Assembly (NCBI GenBank): GCA_002309835.1
Contig: DBYL01000042.1
Coordinates: 76,483-126,483 of the forward strand
Length of the DNA stretch: 50,001 nt
Reading direction: 5' to 3'
Source: Bacteroidales bacterium UBA1187
Lineage (GTDB): Bacteria; Bacteroidota; Bacteroidia; Bacteroidales; Paludibacteraceae
A model generated the notes under the pieces. It searched no databases and was not told the DNA's origin. It worked only from the letters and a program-made list of their open reading frames with translations. Positions 16,975 through 23,751 of the stretch are shown here, piece after piece; position 1 is the stretch's first letter, and each line of letters opens with the position of its first letter. The position numbers and the translations under genes were made by a program.

Positions 16975-18339
16975 ATGACCATTCAAGAGTATATCAATGC
17001 GCATCGTGCGCGGTTTATAGAGGAGTGGACGAGCCTCATCCGCATCCCGAGTGTCAGTTGTCAACCCGAGCATAAGGCCGACATGAGTCGTTGTGCCGAG
17101 CGGTGGAAAGAACTCCTTCTCGCTGCCGGCTGCCAGAAAGTCGAAGTCCTGCCTTCTAAGGGCAATCCGTTTGTCTATGCGGAGTATAAATTACAGCCGG
17201 TCACACCAGCACCCACCGTGCTTGTGTATGCGCACTATGACGTCATGCCCGTAGAACCGCTTGACCAGTGGAAGTCGGATCCGTGGGAACCATCTATCCG
17301 TGACGGACGTCTCTATGCCCGCGGAGCGGATGACGACAAAGGTCAGGCGATGATCCAAGCCAAAGCCTTCGAGTATATGGTTCAGACCGGCCAACTGAAA
17401 TGTAACGTCAAGTTTATTTTTGAGGGCGAAGAAGAGATCGGTTCGCCGTCCTTAGAGGCCTTCCTTGAGGACCATAAAGACCTGCTCAAAGCCGATATCA
17501 TCCTTGTTTCCGATACTTCGATGATTGGCAAAGAGACGCCCTCTATCACCACCGGCCTCCGTGGCCTCGCGTATTGGCAGATAGAGGTGGACGGACCGAA
17601 CAGAGACCTGCACTCCGGTCATTTCGGAGGTGCGGTGAAGAACCCTGTGAATGCCCTCTGCGAGATGCTTGCCAAGGTGGTGGATCAGGACGGTCGCATC
17701 ACTATCCCGGGCTTCTATGATGATGTGCTGCCTATCCCGGACGAAGAACGCGCCATGATTGCGCAAATACCGTTCAGCCAGGAGAAATACAATGCCGCTA
17801 TCGATGTGGATGATGTCTTCGGTGAAGTGGGGTATAGCACGCTCGAGCGTAACTCCTGCCGGCCTTCTTTCGATGTATGTGGTATCTGGGGAGGTTATAC
17901 GGGAGAAGGATCGAAGACTGTTCTTCCGTCCAAGGCTTTTGCGAAAGTGAGCTGCCGACTGGTGGCGAACCAGGACCATGAGAAGATATCAAAGGCGTTT
18001 ATAAACTTTATCAACTCCATTAAACCGGACGGAGTGCGTGTACGCGTCACTCCTATGCATGGCGGTCAGGGATACGTCTGCCCGATAGATATACCGGCCT
18101 ATAAGGCCGCAGAGAAAGGCTTTGAAGTTGCCTTTGGCAAACGTCCGTTGGCAGCTCGTCGTGGCGGTTCGATACCTATCATCGCCGCTTTTGAAGCCAT
18201 CCTCGGTTGCAAGACTATCCTCATGGGCTTCGGTCTCGAGCAGAACGCCATCCACTCGCCGAACGAGTCCATGGACCTTGAGGTCTGGGAGAAAGGCATC
18301 ATCGCTGTCACCGAGTTCTACAAAGCCTTCGCCGGCTAA
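16975..18339 (+). CDS. M20 family metallopeptidase (dipeptidase/ArgE-DapE type)
   Basis: This 454-residue zinc peptidase has LVYAHYDVMPVE (about 77-88) with the first metal histidine and catalytic Asp, RGADDDKGQ with the bridging Asp, and FEGEEEIGS with the general-base Glu and a metal Glu. A dimerisation insertion follows LHSGHFGG, and the last histidine lies in NAIHSPNE. It is probably a cytosolic dipeptidase; the exact substrate is not readable. It has its own promoter, back-to-back with the amylase genes. Confidence 0.9.
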   Translation: MTIQEYINAHRARFIEEWTSLIRIPSVSCQPEHKADMSRCAERWKELLLAAGCQKVEVLPSKGNPFVYAEYKLQPVTPAPTVLVYAHYDVMPVEPLDQWKSDPWEPSIRDGRLYARGADDDKGQAMIQAKAFEYMVQTGQLKCNVKFIFEGEEEIGSPSLEAFLEDHKDLLKADIILVSDTSMIGKETPSITTGLRGLAYWQIEVDGPNRDLHSGHFGGAVKNPVNALCEMLAKVVDQDGRITIPGFYDDVLPIPDEERAMIAQIPFSQEKYNAAIDVDDVFGEVGYSTLERNSCRPSFDVCGIWGGYTGEGSKTVLPSKAFAKVSCRLVANQDHEKISKAFINFINSIKPDGVRVRVTPMHGGQGYVCPIDIPAYKAAEKGFEVAFGKRPLAARRGGSIPIIAAFEAILGCKTILMGFGLEQNAIHSPNESMDLEVWEKGIIAVTEFYKAFAG

Positions 18340-18403
18340 CCGCCTGTTTTTTTCTTATTGTCAGATAGGTGTCTAAGCCGTGGTTGCGCCGTGATTTCTC
18401 TAA

Positions 18404-18458
18404 TTATCACGCACTTATCACGTACTTATCACCAACTTATGACGCACTTATCACGCAC
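18404..18458. repeat. Five 11-bp direct repeats (iteron-like)
   Basis: Five contiguous copies of TTATCACGCAC with few changes (…CGTAC, …CCAAC, TTATGAC…) have a period of exactly 11 bp, about one helical turn. They are followed by an AT-rich tract (18496-18524) and an inverted near-copy, GTGCGTGTTAT (18529-18539). The array lies in the 255-bp gap before the DUF2520 gene, which otherwise holds only the promoter at 18544-18575. Confidence 0.85.
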
Positions 18459-18543
18459 TAAATTTCTGAAAAAATACTGCTTTTTTTTTGTGCGAAACTA
18501 TATTATATATAATATAATATACAATTTGTGCGTGTTATTTTTA

Positions 18544-18575
18544 TTTGCATATATACAAAAAAAGCGCTACCTTTG
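18544..18575 (+). promoter_or_regulatory. Promoter of the DUF2520 gene
   Basis: TTTG (18544-18547) and TACCTTTG (18568-18575) are 20 bp apart, 19 bp before the ATG. The -33 lies in TTTGCATATATACAAA, one base pair away from the perfect palindrome. Confidence 0.78.
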
Positions 18576-18594
18576 CACTCAAATACGCTAATTC

Positions 18595-19326
18595 ATGAAG
18601 ATTGCTATTATCGGAGCGGGGAGTGTCGGGACGAATATACACCATGCTTTTGCGGTGAATGGTATCCAGACGGAGCTGGTGCACGCCCGTCCGCTGACGG
18701 CGGATCCGGAGGCTGTGAAGGCTTTGCCAGCGGCAGATATCTATATCTACACGGTGGTGGATAAAGTGCTGGCGGAGGTGGTGAGTCTGGTTCAAGCGCC
18801 GAAGGCGCTGCATGTGCACACCTCGGGCACGATGCCTATCGATGTGTTCGGTGCGGACAAACCTCATGCAGGCGTGATGTACTTCCTCCAGACCTTCAGT
18901 CGTGAGGCGTTGATAGACAACTGGAGCGGCATCCCGTGTTTCTTTGAGGGCCGTAACATCGACGACGTCGCAGCTATTTATTCCCTTGCGCAATGCCTGA
19001 CGAGCCGTATATACGAGTGCTCGCAGCGTGACCGCGAGCGGCTGCACATCGCCGGCGTGTTTGCCAATAACTACTCAAACCTCATGTACCGCATCGCTGC
19101 GGAGCTGCTCAAAGGCACGCAGATACCTTTCGAAGCCCTGTTGCCGCTTATCGACCAGACGGCCGCAAAGGTGCACACCTTGGCGCCCAAGGACGCACAG
19201 ACAGGCCCCGCGCAACGCGGAGACGAAGCGGTGATAAAGCATCATCTGGAGGTTCTTAAGGCTACGCCTTATGGCGAAGTGTATCAAGCACTCGCAGCGT
19301 TAATCGAGAAAGAGCGTAATCGTTGA
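18595..19326 (+). CDS. Rossmann-like DUF2520 domain protein
   Basis: The 243-residue protein starts with a dinucleotide-binding motif, IAIIGAGSVGTNI (3-15). It resembles F420/ketopantoate-reductase-like Rossmann domains, and its C-terminal half is of DUF2520 type (RERLHIAGVFANNYSNLMY). This suggests an NAD(P)-dependent dehydrogenase, but the substrate is unknown. It is preceded by the 11-bp repeat array. The final 65 bp overlap, tail to tail, the 3' end of mutY. Confidence 0.82.
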   Translation: MKIAIIGAGSVGTNIHHAFAVNGIQTELVHARPLTADPEAVKALPAADIYIYTVVDKVLAEVVSLVQAPKALHVHTSGTMPIDVFGADKPHAGVMYFLQTFSREALIDNWSGIPCFFEGRNIDDVAAIYSLAQCLTSRIYECSQRDRERLHIAGVFANNYSNLMYRIAAELLKGTQIPFEALLPLIDQTAAKVHTLAPKDAQTGPAQRGDEAVIKHHLEVLKATPYGEVYQALAALIEKERNR

Positions 19327-20287
19327 GTTCTTCCCAACGGATGACAATAGTGCCGGGCAAGTCCGGCATTTTTTGTACCTTATGTATAACATAGCGCGCG
19401 TGCAGGCGTTGATGCGAGAGAAGGTGAGTAAAGGGGAAGGACGGATTAGCGGTTGGGGGATTAGTGGTTAGGGGATCACTCTCCTCGCACGGGAATTCGT
19501 AGAGGTGATACCAGATATCTTTCGCCTCGCGGCGCTGGATAAGCGTCTCGTCTCCCTTCATATAAATATGGTAGGTGAACCAGCGGTCACGTACTTTCGG
19601 TCGCGGTTTACGAACCGGCAGCAGTTCCGCCGTGCCGTGCGCATAAGCGGCACATTGTCCCTGTAAGGGACAGGTGAGGCAGTTATCACCTAAGACAGGC
19701 GTGCAATGCAGCGCACCGAACTCCATGATGGCGGAGTTGAAGAGCCGCGGATTGGCGCGATCCAGCAGCTTCTCTATCTGCTGATGGAAGAGTTTCTTGC
19801 CCGCCGTGGTATCAAACGCCTCGTCGATATCCATCAGTCGTGCGACCACGCGATACACGTTACCATCCATGGCCGGGTAAGGCTGGTTGTACGCGAAACT
19901 CGCGATTGCGCCTGCCGTATAGTCGCCCACGCCCGGTAAGGCGCGGATATCTTCAAAACGGGTAGGGAAGGAAGTCCATCCGCGCTCCACGATCATCTGT
20001 GCGGCCTTATGCAAGTTCCTCGCGCGGCTGTAATAACCTAATCCTTGCCACTCGCGCAGCACTTCTGCCTCATCTGCTGACGCCAGCGCTTCCACGTTCG
20101 GCCAACGCGCCATAAACCGCCGCCAGTAATCGAGGCCTTGCAACACTCGCGTCTGTTGCAAGATAATCTCGCTCAACCAGATTGCATAAGCATCCTCCGT
20201 CTCACGCCACGGAAGAGTACGGTGATTGACTTCATACCAATCGTATAAATGACTATATACTAACGAGTTGAGCATAGTTTTCAACAT
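19262..20287 (-). CDS. mutY: A/G-specific adenine glycosylase
   Basis: MutY removes adenine mispaired with 8-oxoguanine. The protein has 341 residues from the ATG at 20287 (an alternative is 20275); the in-frame ATG at 20329 lies upstream of the -7 box. Visible motifs are LPWRETEDAYAIWLSEIILQQT, the helix-hairpin-helix LPGVGDYTAGAI with the catalytic Asp in PAMDGNVYRV, and a four-cysteine iron-sulphur loop. The first cysteine gap is seven residues, where six is usual. An octamer-type repeat (19442-19477) encodes TTNPPTANP in the C-terminal NUDIX-like recognition domain. The 3' end overlaps the DUF2520 gene. Confidence 0.92.
   Translation of the reverse strand: MLKTMLNSLVYSHLYDWYEVNHRTLPWRETEDAYAIWLSEIILQQTRVLQGLDYWRRFMARWPNVEALASADEAEVLREWQGLGYYSRARNLHKAAQMIVERGWTSFPTRFEDIRALPGVGDYTAGAIASFAYNQPYPAMDGNVYRVVARLMDIDEAFDTTAGKKLFHQQIEKLLDRANPRLFNSAIMEFGALHCTPVLGDNCLTCPLQGQCAAYAHGTAELLPVRKPRPKVRDRWFTYHIYMKGDETLIQRREAKDIWYHLYEFPCEESDPLTTNPPTANPSFPFTHLLSHQRLHARYVIHKVQKMPDLPGTIVIRWEELNDYALSRLTLRVLDTLRHKA
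19442..19477. repeat. Octamer-type repeat inside mutY
   Basis: GGATTAGC, GGTTGGG, GGATTAGT and GGTTAGG follow one another, with alternating 8- and 7-bp units of the family consensus. The array codes for a proline/threonine/asparagine-rich loop. Confidence 0.6.
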
Positions 20288-20318
20288 TTTTTGGACCCCA
20301 AAACACGGAAATCGAGCA

Positions 20319-20350
20319 CAAAAGTACAAAAAAATAACGATTTTTGCAAT
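20319..20350 (-). promoter_or_regulatory. Promoter of mutY
   Basis: On the minus strand, ATTG (20347-20350), 20 bp and TACTTTTG (20319-20326). The -7 match is exact and the -33 is weaker. This rules out the ATG at 20329 as start. Confidence 0.6.
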
Positions 20351-20367
20351 TTTTTTTGCTAAAAACT

Positions 20368-20397
20368 TTTGTATTTCAATAATTTATAGTACCTTTG
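20368..20397 (+). promoter_or_regulatory. Promoter of the HU gene
   Basis: TTTG (20368-20371) and TACCTTTG (20390-20397) have a spacing of 18 bp, slightly short compared with the other promoters here, 41 bp before the HU start. Confidence 0.65.
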
Positions 20398-20438
20398 CAG
20401 AGTTTTTCGGATTAAAATAACAAAAAATCTCTATTGAT

Positions 20439-20711
20439 ATGACTAAAGCTGAACTCATTAACGAAATGACGATTGCTACCGGCTATGACAAGACCACTAT
20501 CAGTATCGTTGTAGAGGCTTTCATGAATAGCGTAAAGAAAAATATGGTCAAGGGGGAGAACGTATACCTTCGTGGCTTCGGTAGTTTTGTGGCTAAGACT
20601 CGCAAAGCGAAAATTGCGCGTAACATCGGTAAGAATACTTCAGTCAAGGTGCCTGAGCACCGCATCGCATCCTTCAAGCCGGCTGCAGAGTTTGCGGCAG
20701 AGATGCGCTAA
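20439..20711 (+). CDS. HU family DNA-binding protein
   Basis: This 90-residue histone-like protein is a dimeric nucleoid component that bends DNA without strong sequence preference. It shows the N-terminal helix pair (KAELINEMTIATGYDKTTIS) and the beta-arm region RGFGSFVAKTRKAKIARNI with the usual proline-containing tip replaced by a short variant ending KVPEHRIASFKP. It is followed by the tiny mS38-like gene and rng, a conserved-looking trio. Confidence 0.95.
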   Translation: MTKAELINEMTIATGYDKTTISIVVEAFMNSVKKNMVKGENVYLRGFGSFVAKTRKAKIARNIGKNTSVKVPEHRIASFKPAAEFAAEMR

Positions 20712-20758
20712 TTGGAAAAAAATAACAAGATATACTAACGTTTTAATAATTAATCATT

Positions 20759-20848
20759 ATGCCAAACGGAAAGAAGCATAAGAGACATAAGATGTCGACG
20801 CATAAGCGCAAAAAACGCTTACGCAAGAATCGTCATAAGCATAAGTAA
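20759..20848 (+). CDS. Small ribosomal protein of AURKAIP1/COX24 (mS38/bS22-like) type
   Basis: This is a 29-residue ORF starting MPNGKKHKRHKMSTHKR and ending in a His/Lys/Arg-rich tail. It matches the very short, extremely basic AURKAIP1/COX24-domain proteins that Bacteroidetes annotations list, related to mitochondrial mS38 and mycobacterial bS22 of the small ribosomal subunit. It lies 47 bp after HU and 91 bp before rng. Because it is so short it is easily missed; composition and position support it. Confidence 0.82.
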   Translation: MPNGKKHKRHKMSTHKRKKRLRKNRHKHK

Positions 20849-20862
20849 ATGACGGTGCTGTA

Positions 20863-20916
20863 GCTTTGTGGCTTAAGATGCGTCTAAGTGTAGACGCGTT
20901 GCCACAAGGCTTTTTT
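20863..20916 (+). terminator. Nested hairpin with T-run before rng (terminator or leader)
   Basis: The outer stem GCTTTGTGGC (20863-20872) pairs with GCCACAAGGC (20901-20910) with one G-U pair. The inner stem GCGTCT/AGACGC is at 20880-20885 and 20892-20897. T6 follows. It sits 23 bp before the rng start, with no promoter between, so it may act as an attenuator or as an autoregulatory leader of rng. Confidence 0.75.
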
Positions 20917-20939
20917 ATTTATTTAAAACTCAACACAGT

Positions 20940-22466
20940 ATGAAAAGCGAATTGATTGTGGACGTACAGCCGCAAGAGATCGCGATAGCGCTGACAGAGG
21001 ATGACCGATTGCAGGAAGTGGCGCGTGAGAAACGCGACCAGGATAATTTCTCCGTAGGAAATATCTACTACGGACGTGTGAAGAAGGTCATGCCGGCGCT
21101 GAATGCGGTTTTTGTAGATGTAGGTCATGAGAAAGAAGCTTTTCTGCATTATTTGGATTTAGGTTCTCAGTTTCGTACGCTGCAGACGTATGTGACCAAA
21201 GCCGTTTCGGACAGACGACGTATTCCGGTGATCACTAAGACACCTCGTCAACCCGAAGTAGGTAAAGAAGGACAGATAGCTGAGGTGCTGAAGGTAGGTG
21301 ACCCGATATTGGTGCAGGTTTCTAAGGAACCGATTAACACCAAAGGTCCGCGCCTGACGGCCGAGATATCTATCGCGGGACGAAATATCGTCCTCATCCC
21401 CTTCTCCGACGGCGTGATGGTCAGCCAGAAAATCAAACGCGAGGCGGAACGCCAGCGTCTCAAACAACTGATGCTCTCTATCAAGCCTGCGGGCTTCGGC
21501 ATCATCGTTCGTACGGTAGCGGAAGATAAACGTGTAGCGGAGTTGGACAACGAACTGCGACTGCTCGTAGAGCGTTGGCAACAGACCATCAAATCGCTCC
21601 AGCAGAAGGAACCGGTGAGTCTGGTGAGCGAAGAGTTAGGACGTACGCTCGGCATCATCCGAGATGTGCTAAGCCCTGACTTCACCTCTATTCAGATCAA
21701 TGACCAAGACATCTATGATGAAGTGCGTCATTATCTGGAACTCATTGCTCCTGAGAGCGCGAAGATTGTCAAGTTATACAAAGGGACACAACCTATCTTC
21801 GACCATTTCGACATCACCCGCCAGATGAAGACGGGACTCGGCAGAACGGTCGGTTTCAAGCATGGTGGTTATCTCATCATCGATAAGACCGAAGCACTGT
21901 TCTCCATAGATGTCAATTCCGGCAGCAAGAAAATCTACGAGGACCAAGAGGAGAATGCCTACCAGTTTAATATGCTGGCGGCAGACGAACTGGTGCACCA
22001 GTTGCGCTTACGCGATATAGGAGGAATCATCATCGTCGATTTCATCGACATGGACTCCAAAGAGCACCAGCAGCAGCTCTACGACTACGTGCGCAAACTC
22101 ATGGATCGCGACCGCGCCAAGCATAACGTGCTTCCGCTCAGTAAGTTCGGTCTGATGCAGATCACGCGTCAGCGTGTGCGCCCGGCGGTAGAAATGCAAG
22201 TGGAAGAGACCTGTCCGACCTGTGGCGGCAAAGGAAAGATACAACCGTCGATCCTCTTTACCGACCAATTGGAGGAGCAGATCGTGCATGAATTTGAACA
22301 GCACGGCAAAGGTCTGCAGTTGCATCTTCATCCATTTATCTATGCCTACGTCACCCGTGGTTTCTGGCGTTCTTTAGCCAGCCAGTGGCGTCGCAAGTAT
22401 GGTATTAAAGTAGTGGAGAATCAGTCTCTGGGAATGCTCGAGACGCGATTTATTGCAGAAAAGTAA
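20940..22466 (+). CDS. rng: Ribonuclease E/G family protein
   Basis: This endoribonuclease of mRNA decay and rRNA 5'-end maturation has 508 residues, the RNase G-like size with no long RNase E scaffold tail. It has an S1-like domain (about 38-125), the catalytic region with FSIDVNSGS and GGIIIVDFIDMD carrying metal-binding aspartates, and the zinc-link motif CPTCGGKG (about 425-432). The gene lies downstream of HU and the mS38-like gene, behind a nested hairpin, and is closed by a strong terminator. Confidence 0.95.
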   Translation: MKSELIVDVQPQEIAIALTEDDRLQEVAREKRDQDNFSVGNIYYGRVKKVMPALNAVFVDVGHEKEAFLHYLDLGSQFRTLQTYVTKAVSDRRRIPVITKTPRQPEVGKEGQIAEVLKVGDPILVQVSKEPINTKGPRLTAEISIAGRNIVLIPFSDGVMVSQKIKREAERQRLKQLMLSIKPAGFGIIVRTVAEDKRVAELDNELRLLVERWQQTIKSLQQKEPVSLVSEELGRTLGIIRDVLSPDFTSIQINDQDIYDEVRHYLELIAPESAKIVKLYKGTQPIFDHFDITRQMKTGLGRTVGFKHGGYLIIDKTEALFSIDVNSGSKKIYEDQEENAYQFNMLAADELVHQLRLRDIGGIIIVDFIDMDSKEHQQQLYDYVRKLMDRDRAKHNVLPLSKFGLMQITRQRVRPAVEMQVEETCPTCGGKGKIQPSILFTDQLEEQIVHEFEQHGKGLQLHLHPFIYAYVTRGFWRSLASQWRRKYGIKVVENQSLGMLETRFIAEK

Positions 22467-22474
22467 GAGAAAGA

Positions 22475-22500
22475 AAAAGGCACGCGGTTGCGTGCCTTTT
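22475..22500. terminator. Bidirectional terminator between rng and the RNR-domain gene
   Basis: AAAAGGCACGC and GCGTGCCTTTT form a perfect 11-bp stem around a GGTT loop, with an A-run on one side and a T-run on the other. It serves both convergent genes. Confidence 0.9.
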
Positions 22501-22514
22501 CCTTTGTATGGGGA

Positions 22515-23006
22515 TTAGTTCTCCGGTTCCTCTTCGATAGTGACGCCCGGGATGTAGCGCTTGAGTACACGAGCTACACCTGTTGTCCAGCTGTTGATGG
22601 AGTCGTTATCCATCTGTAGACCGCTGATCATGTGCACTACCTGGTCAATCGGCATTCCGTAACGCAGCACACCCGAGATCAGACGCGCGTAGTTCCAGAA
22701 CTCGCGATCAAACTTATAACTCAGTCCTTCTACAGTGGTCTTGAAGCCGCGCGTATTGACGAATTGGAAGTCATAACGCTTCGTGCCGTCCGGTTGTACC
22801 ACTTTGATCACTTTGCCTTTAGTGACAGACTTAGGAAGGGCAATACCCATCTCATCGTCGGCCAGACCCGTGAAGATCTCATAAGGCCGTCCGTCTTTGA
22901 GACCGACGAAGGCAATCCATTTGTCTTTCTGATTTTGGAAACGCACTACATCGCATTCCAATTCCGAGGGACGCTTTAACAGCGTGTTGTTTTCTTGTAT
23001 ATCCAT
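22515..23006 (-). CDS. Orphan C-terminal domain of a B12-dependent ribonucleotide reductase
   Basis: The 163 residues resemble the extreme C-terminal part of Bacteroidales adenosylcobalamin-dependent reductases (NrdJ): LKRPSELECDVVRFQNQKDKW, GRPYEIFTGLADDE, then GFKTTVEGLSYKFDREFWNYARLISGVLRYGMPI. No catalytic domain is encoded upstream: the neighbouring gene, 2 bp away, is a complete thioesterase. It is therefore a standalone protein rather than a gene broken in place. It may be a paralogue that acts with a separate reductase or has a different role. Confidence 0.75.
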   Translation of the reverse strand: MDIQENNTLLKRPSELECDVVRFQNQKDKWIAFVGLKDGRPYEIFTGLADDEMGIALPKSVTKGKVIKVVQPDGTKRYDFQFVNTRGFKTTVEGLSYKFDREFWNYARLISGVLRYGMPIDQVVHMISGLQMDNDSINSWTTGVARVLKRYIPGVTIEEEPEN

Positions 23007-23030
23007 CGTTAATTCGTTAATTCGTTAACC
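23007..23030. repeat. CGTTAATT octamer repeat at a gene junction
   Basis: CGTTAATT, CGTTAATT and CGTTAACC occur back to back across the thioesterase stop codon and the start of the RNR-domain gene. It has the same period of eight as the GGATTAGN family, but another sequence. Confidence 0.5.
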
Positions 23031-23743
23031 GTTATCTTTGCCGAACAGGACGTCTCGCCTTGTTCATTCTTCAGTTGGTATTGTACGCCGTCGGCGCCCA
23101 CCAGATAGTTAATCATCAGTTCCTCTCCCGGCATAGCCTCTTTGGAGTAGTTGATATCGAGTCGCACGGTCTTACCGTAGTAGTTCGGCAGATAGGCGTC
23201 CGTCATCGCTTGCAGATAGCGGCAACTGTTGCAATGCCCGTTATAATCGATATCGGAATAAACGACCTTATGCGGCATATAACCTGTAGGCTCAGGAATC
23301 GTGGTCATGCGAATACGGTCCATATTCAGCACCTCTCCGTCAATGCATCCCTCAAAGATCGGATCATCGAAGACATTAACAATCTCGCGTTTCTCCAGAT
23401 CCAGCACTGCCCACACACTCTTGCACTGACCGATAAGACGCTTGCTCTCTCCCGCACCGCTGTAGATGCGGTAGTCACGGGTGCTGAGCATGTGCGCGTT
23501 GGACTCGATCCAGGTCTCAAACGTCACTCTCTCGCAATGCGTAGGCAGTTCGTACATCTCTATCGACAGACGCGTGAGTATCCACGTCAGTCCCCGCGGA
23601 TGCAGCGCCGCAATGCCGAAACCTAACTCGTCCGCCACCGTCCCGGCTACCTCCAAGAGGTAGTTCTCGAGGTTAAAGAGCCGTAACTTCTTACGCCCGT
23701 CAACCTCCTGGTACTTTATGTCGTATTCGTAAAAATACTTCAT
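23009..23743 (-). CDS. Acyl-ACP thioesterase (FatA/FatB-like)
   Basis: The 244-residue protein has two hot-dog folds. It releases free fatty acids from acyl carrier protein. Typical segments are GFGIAALHPRGLTWILTRLSIEMY in the first half and YSDIDYNGHCNSCRYLQ in the second, which carries the conserved Asn-His pair. It lies between the S9 peptidase (8 bp upstream) and the RNR-domain gene (2 bp downstream) in one minus-strand run. Confidence 0.9.
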   Translation of the reverse strand: MKYFYEYDIKYQEVDGRKKLRLFNLENYLLEVAGTVADELGFGIAALHPRGLTWILTRLSIEMYELPTHCERVTFETWIESNAHMLSTRDYRIYSGAGESKRLIGQCKSVWAVLDLEKREIVNVFDDPIFEGCIDGEVLNMDRIRMTTIPEPTGYMPHKVVYSDIDYNGHCNSCRYLQAMTDAYLPNYYGKTVRLDINYSKEAMPGEELMINYLVGADGVQYQLKNEQGETSCSAKITVNELTN

Positions 23744-23751
23744 CCTCTAAG

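Noticed and set aside
18404..18458. DnaA boxes of the chromosomal origin
   Set aside because: The unit TTATCACGCAC differs from TTATCCACA in the core, and no dnaA or other origin-linked gene is nearby.
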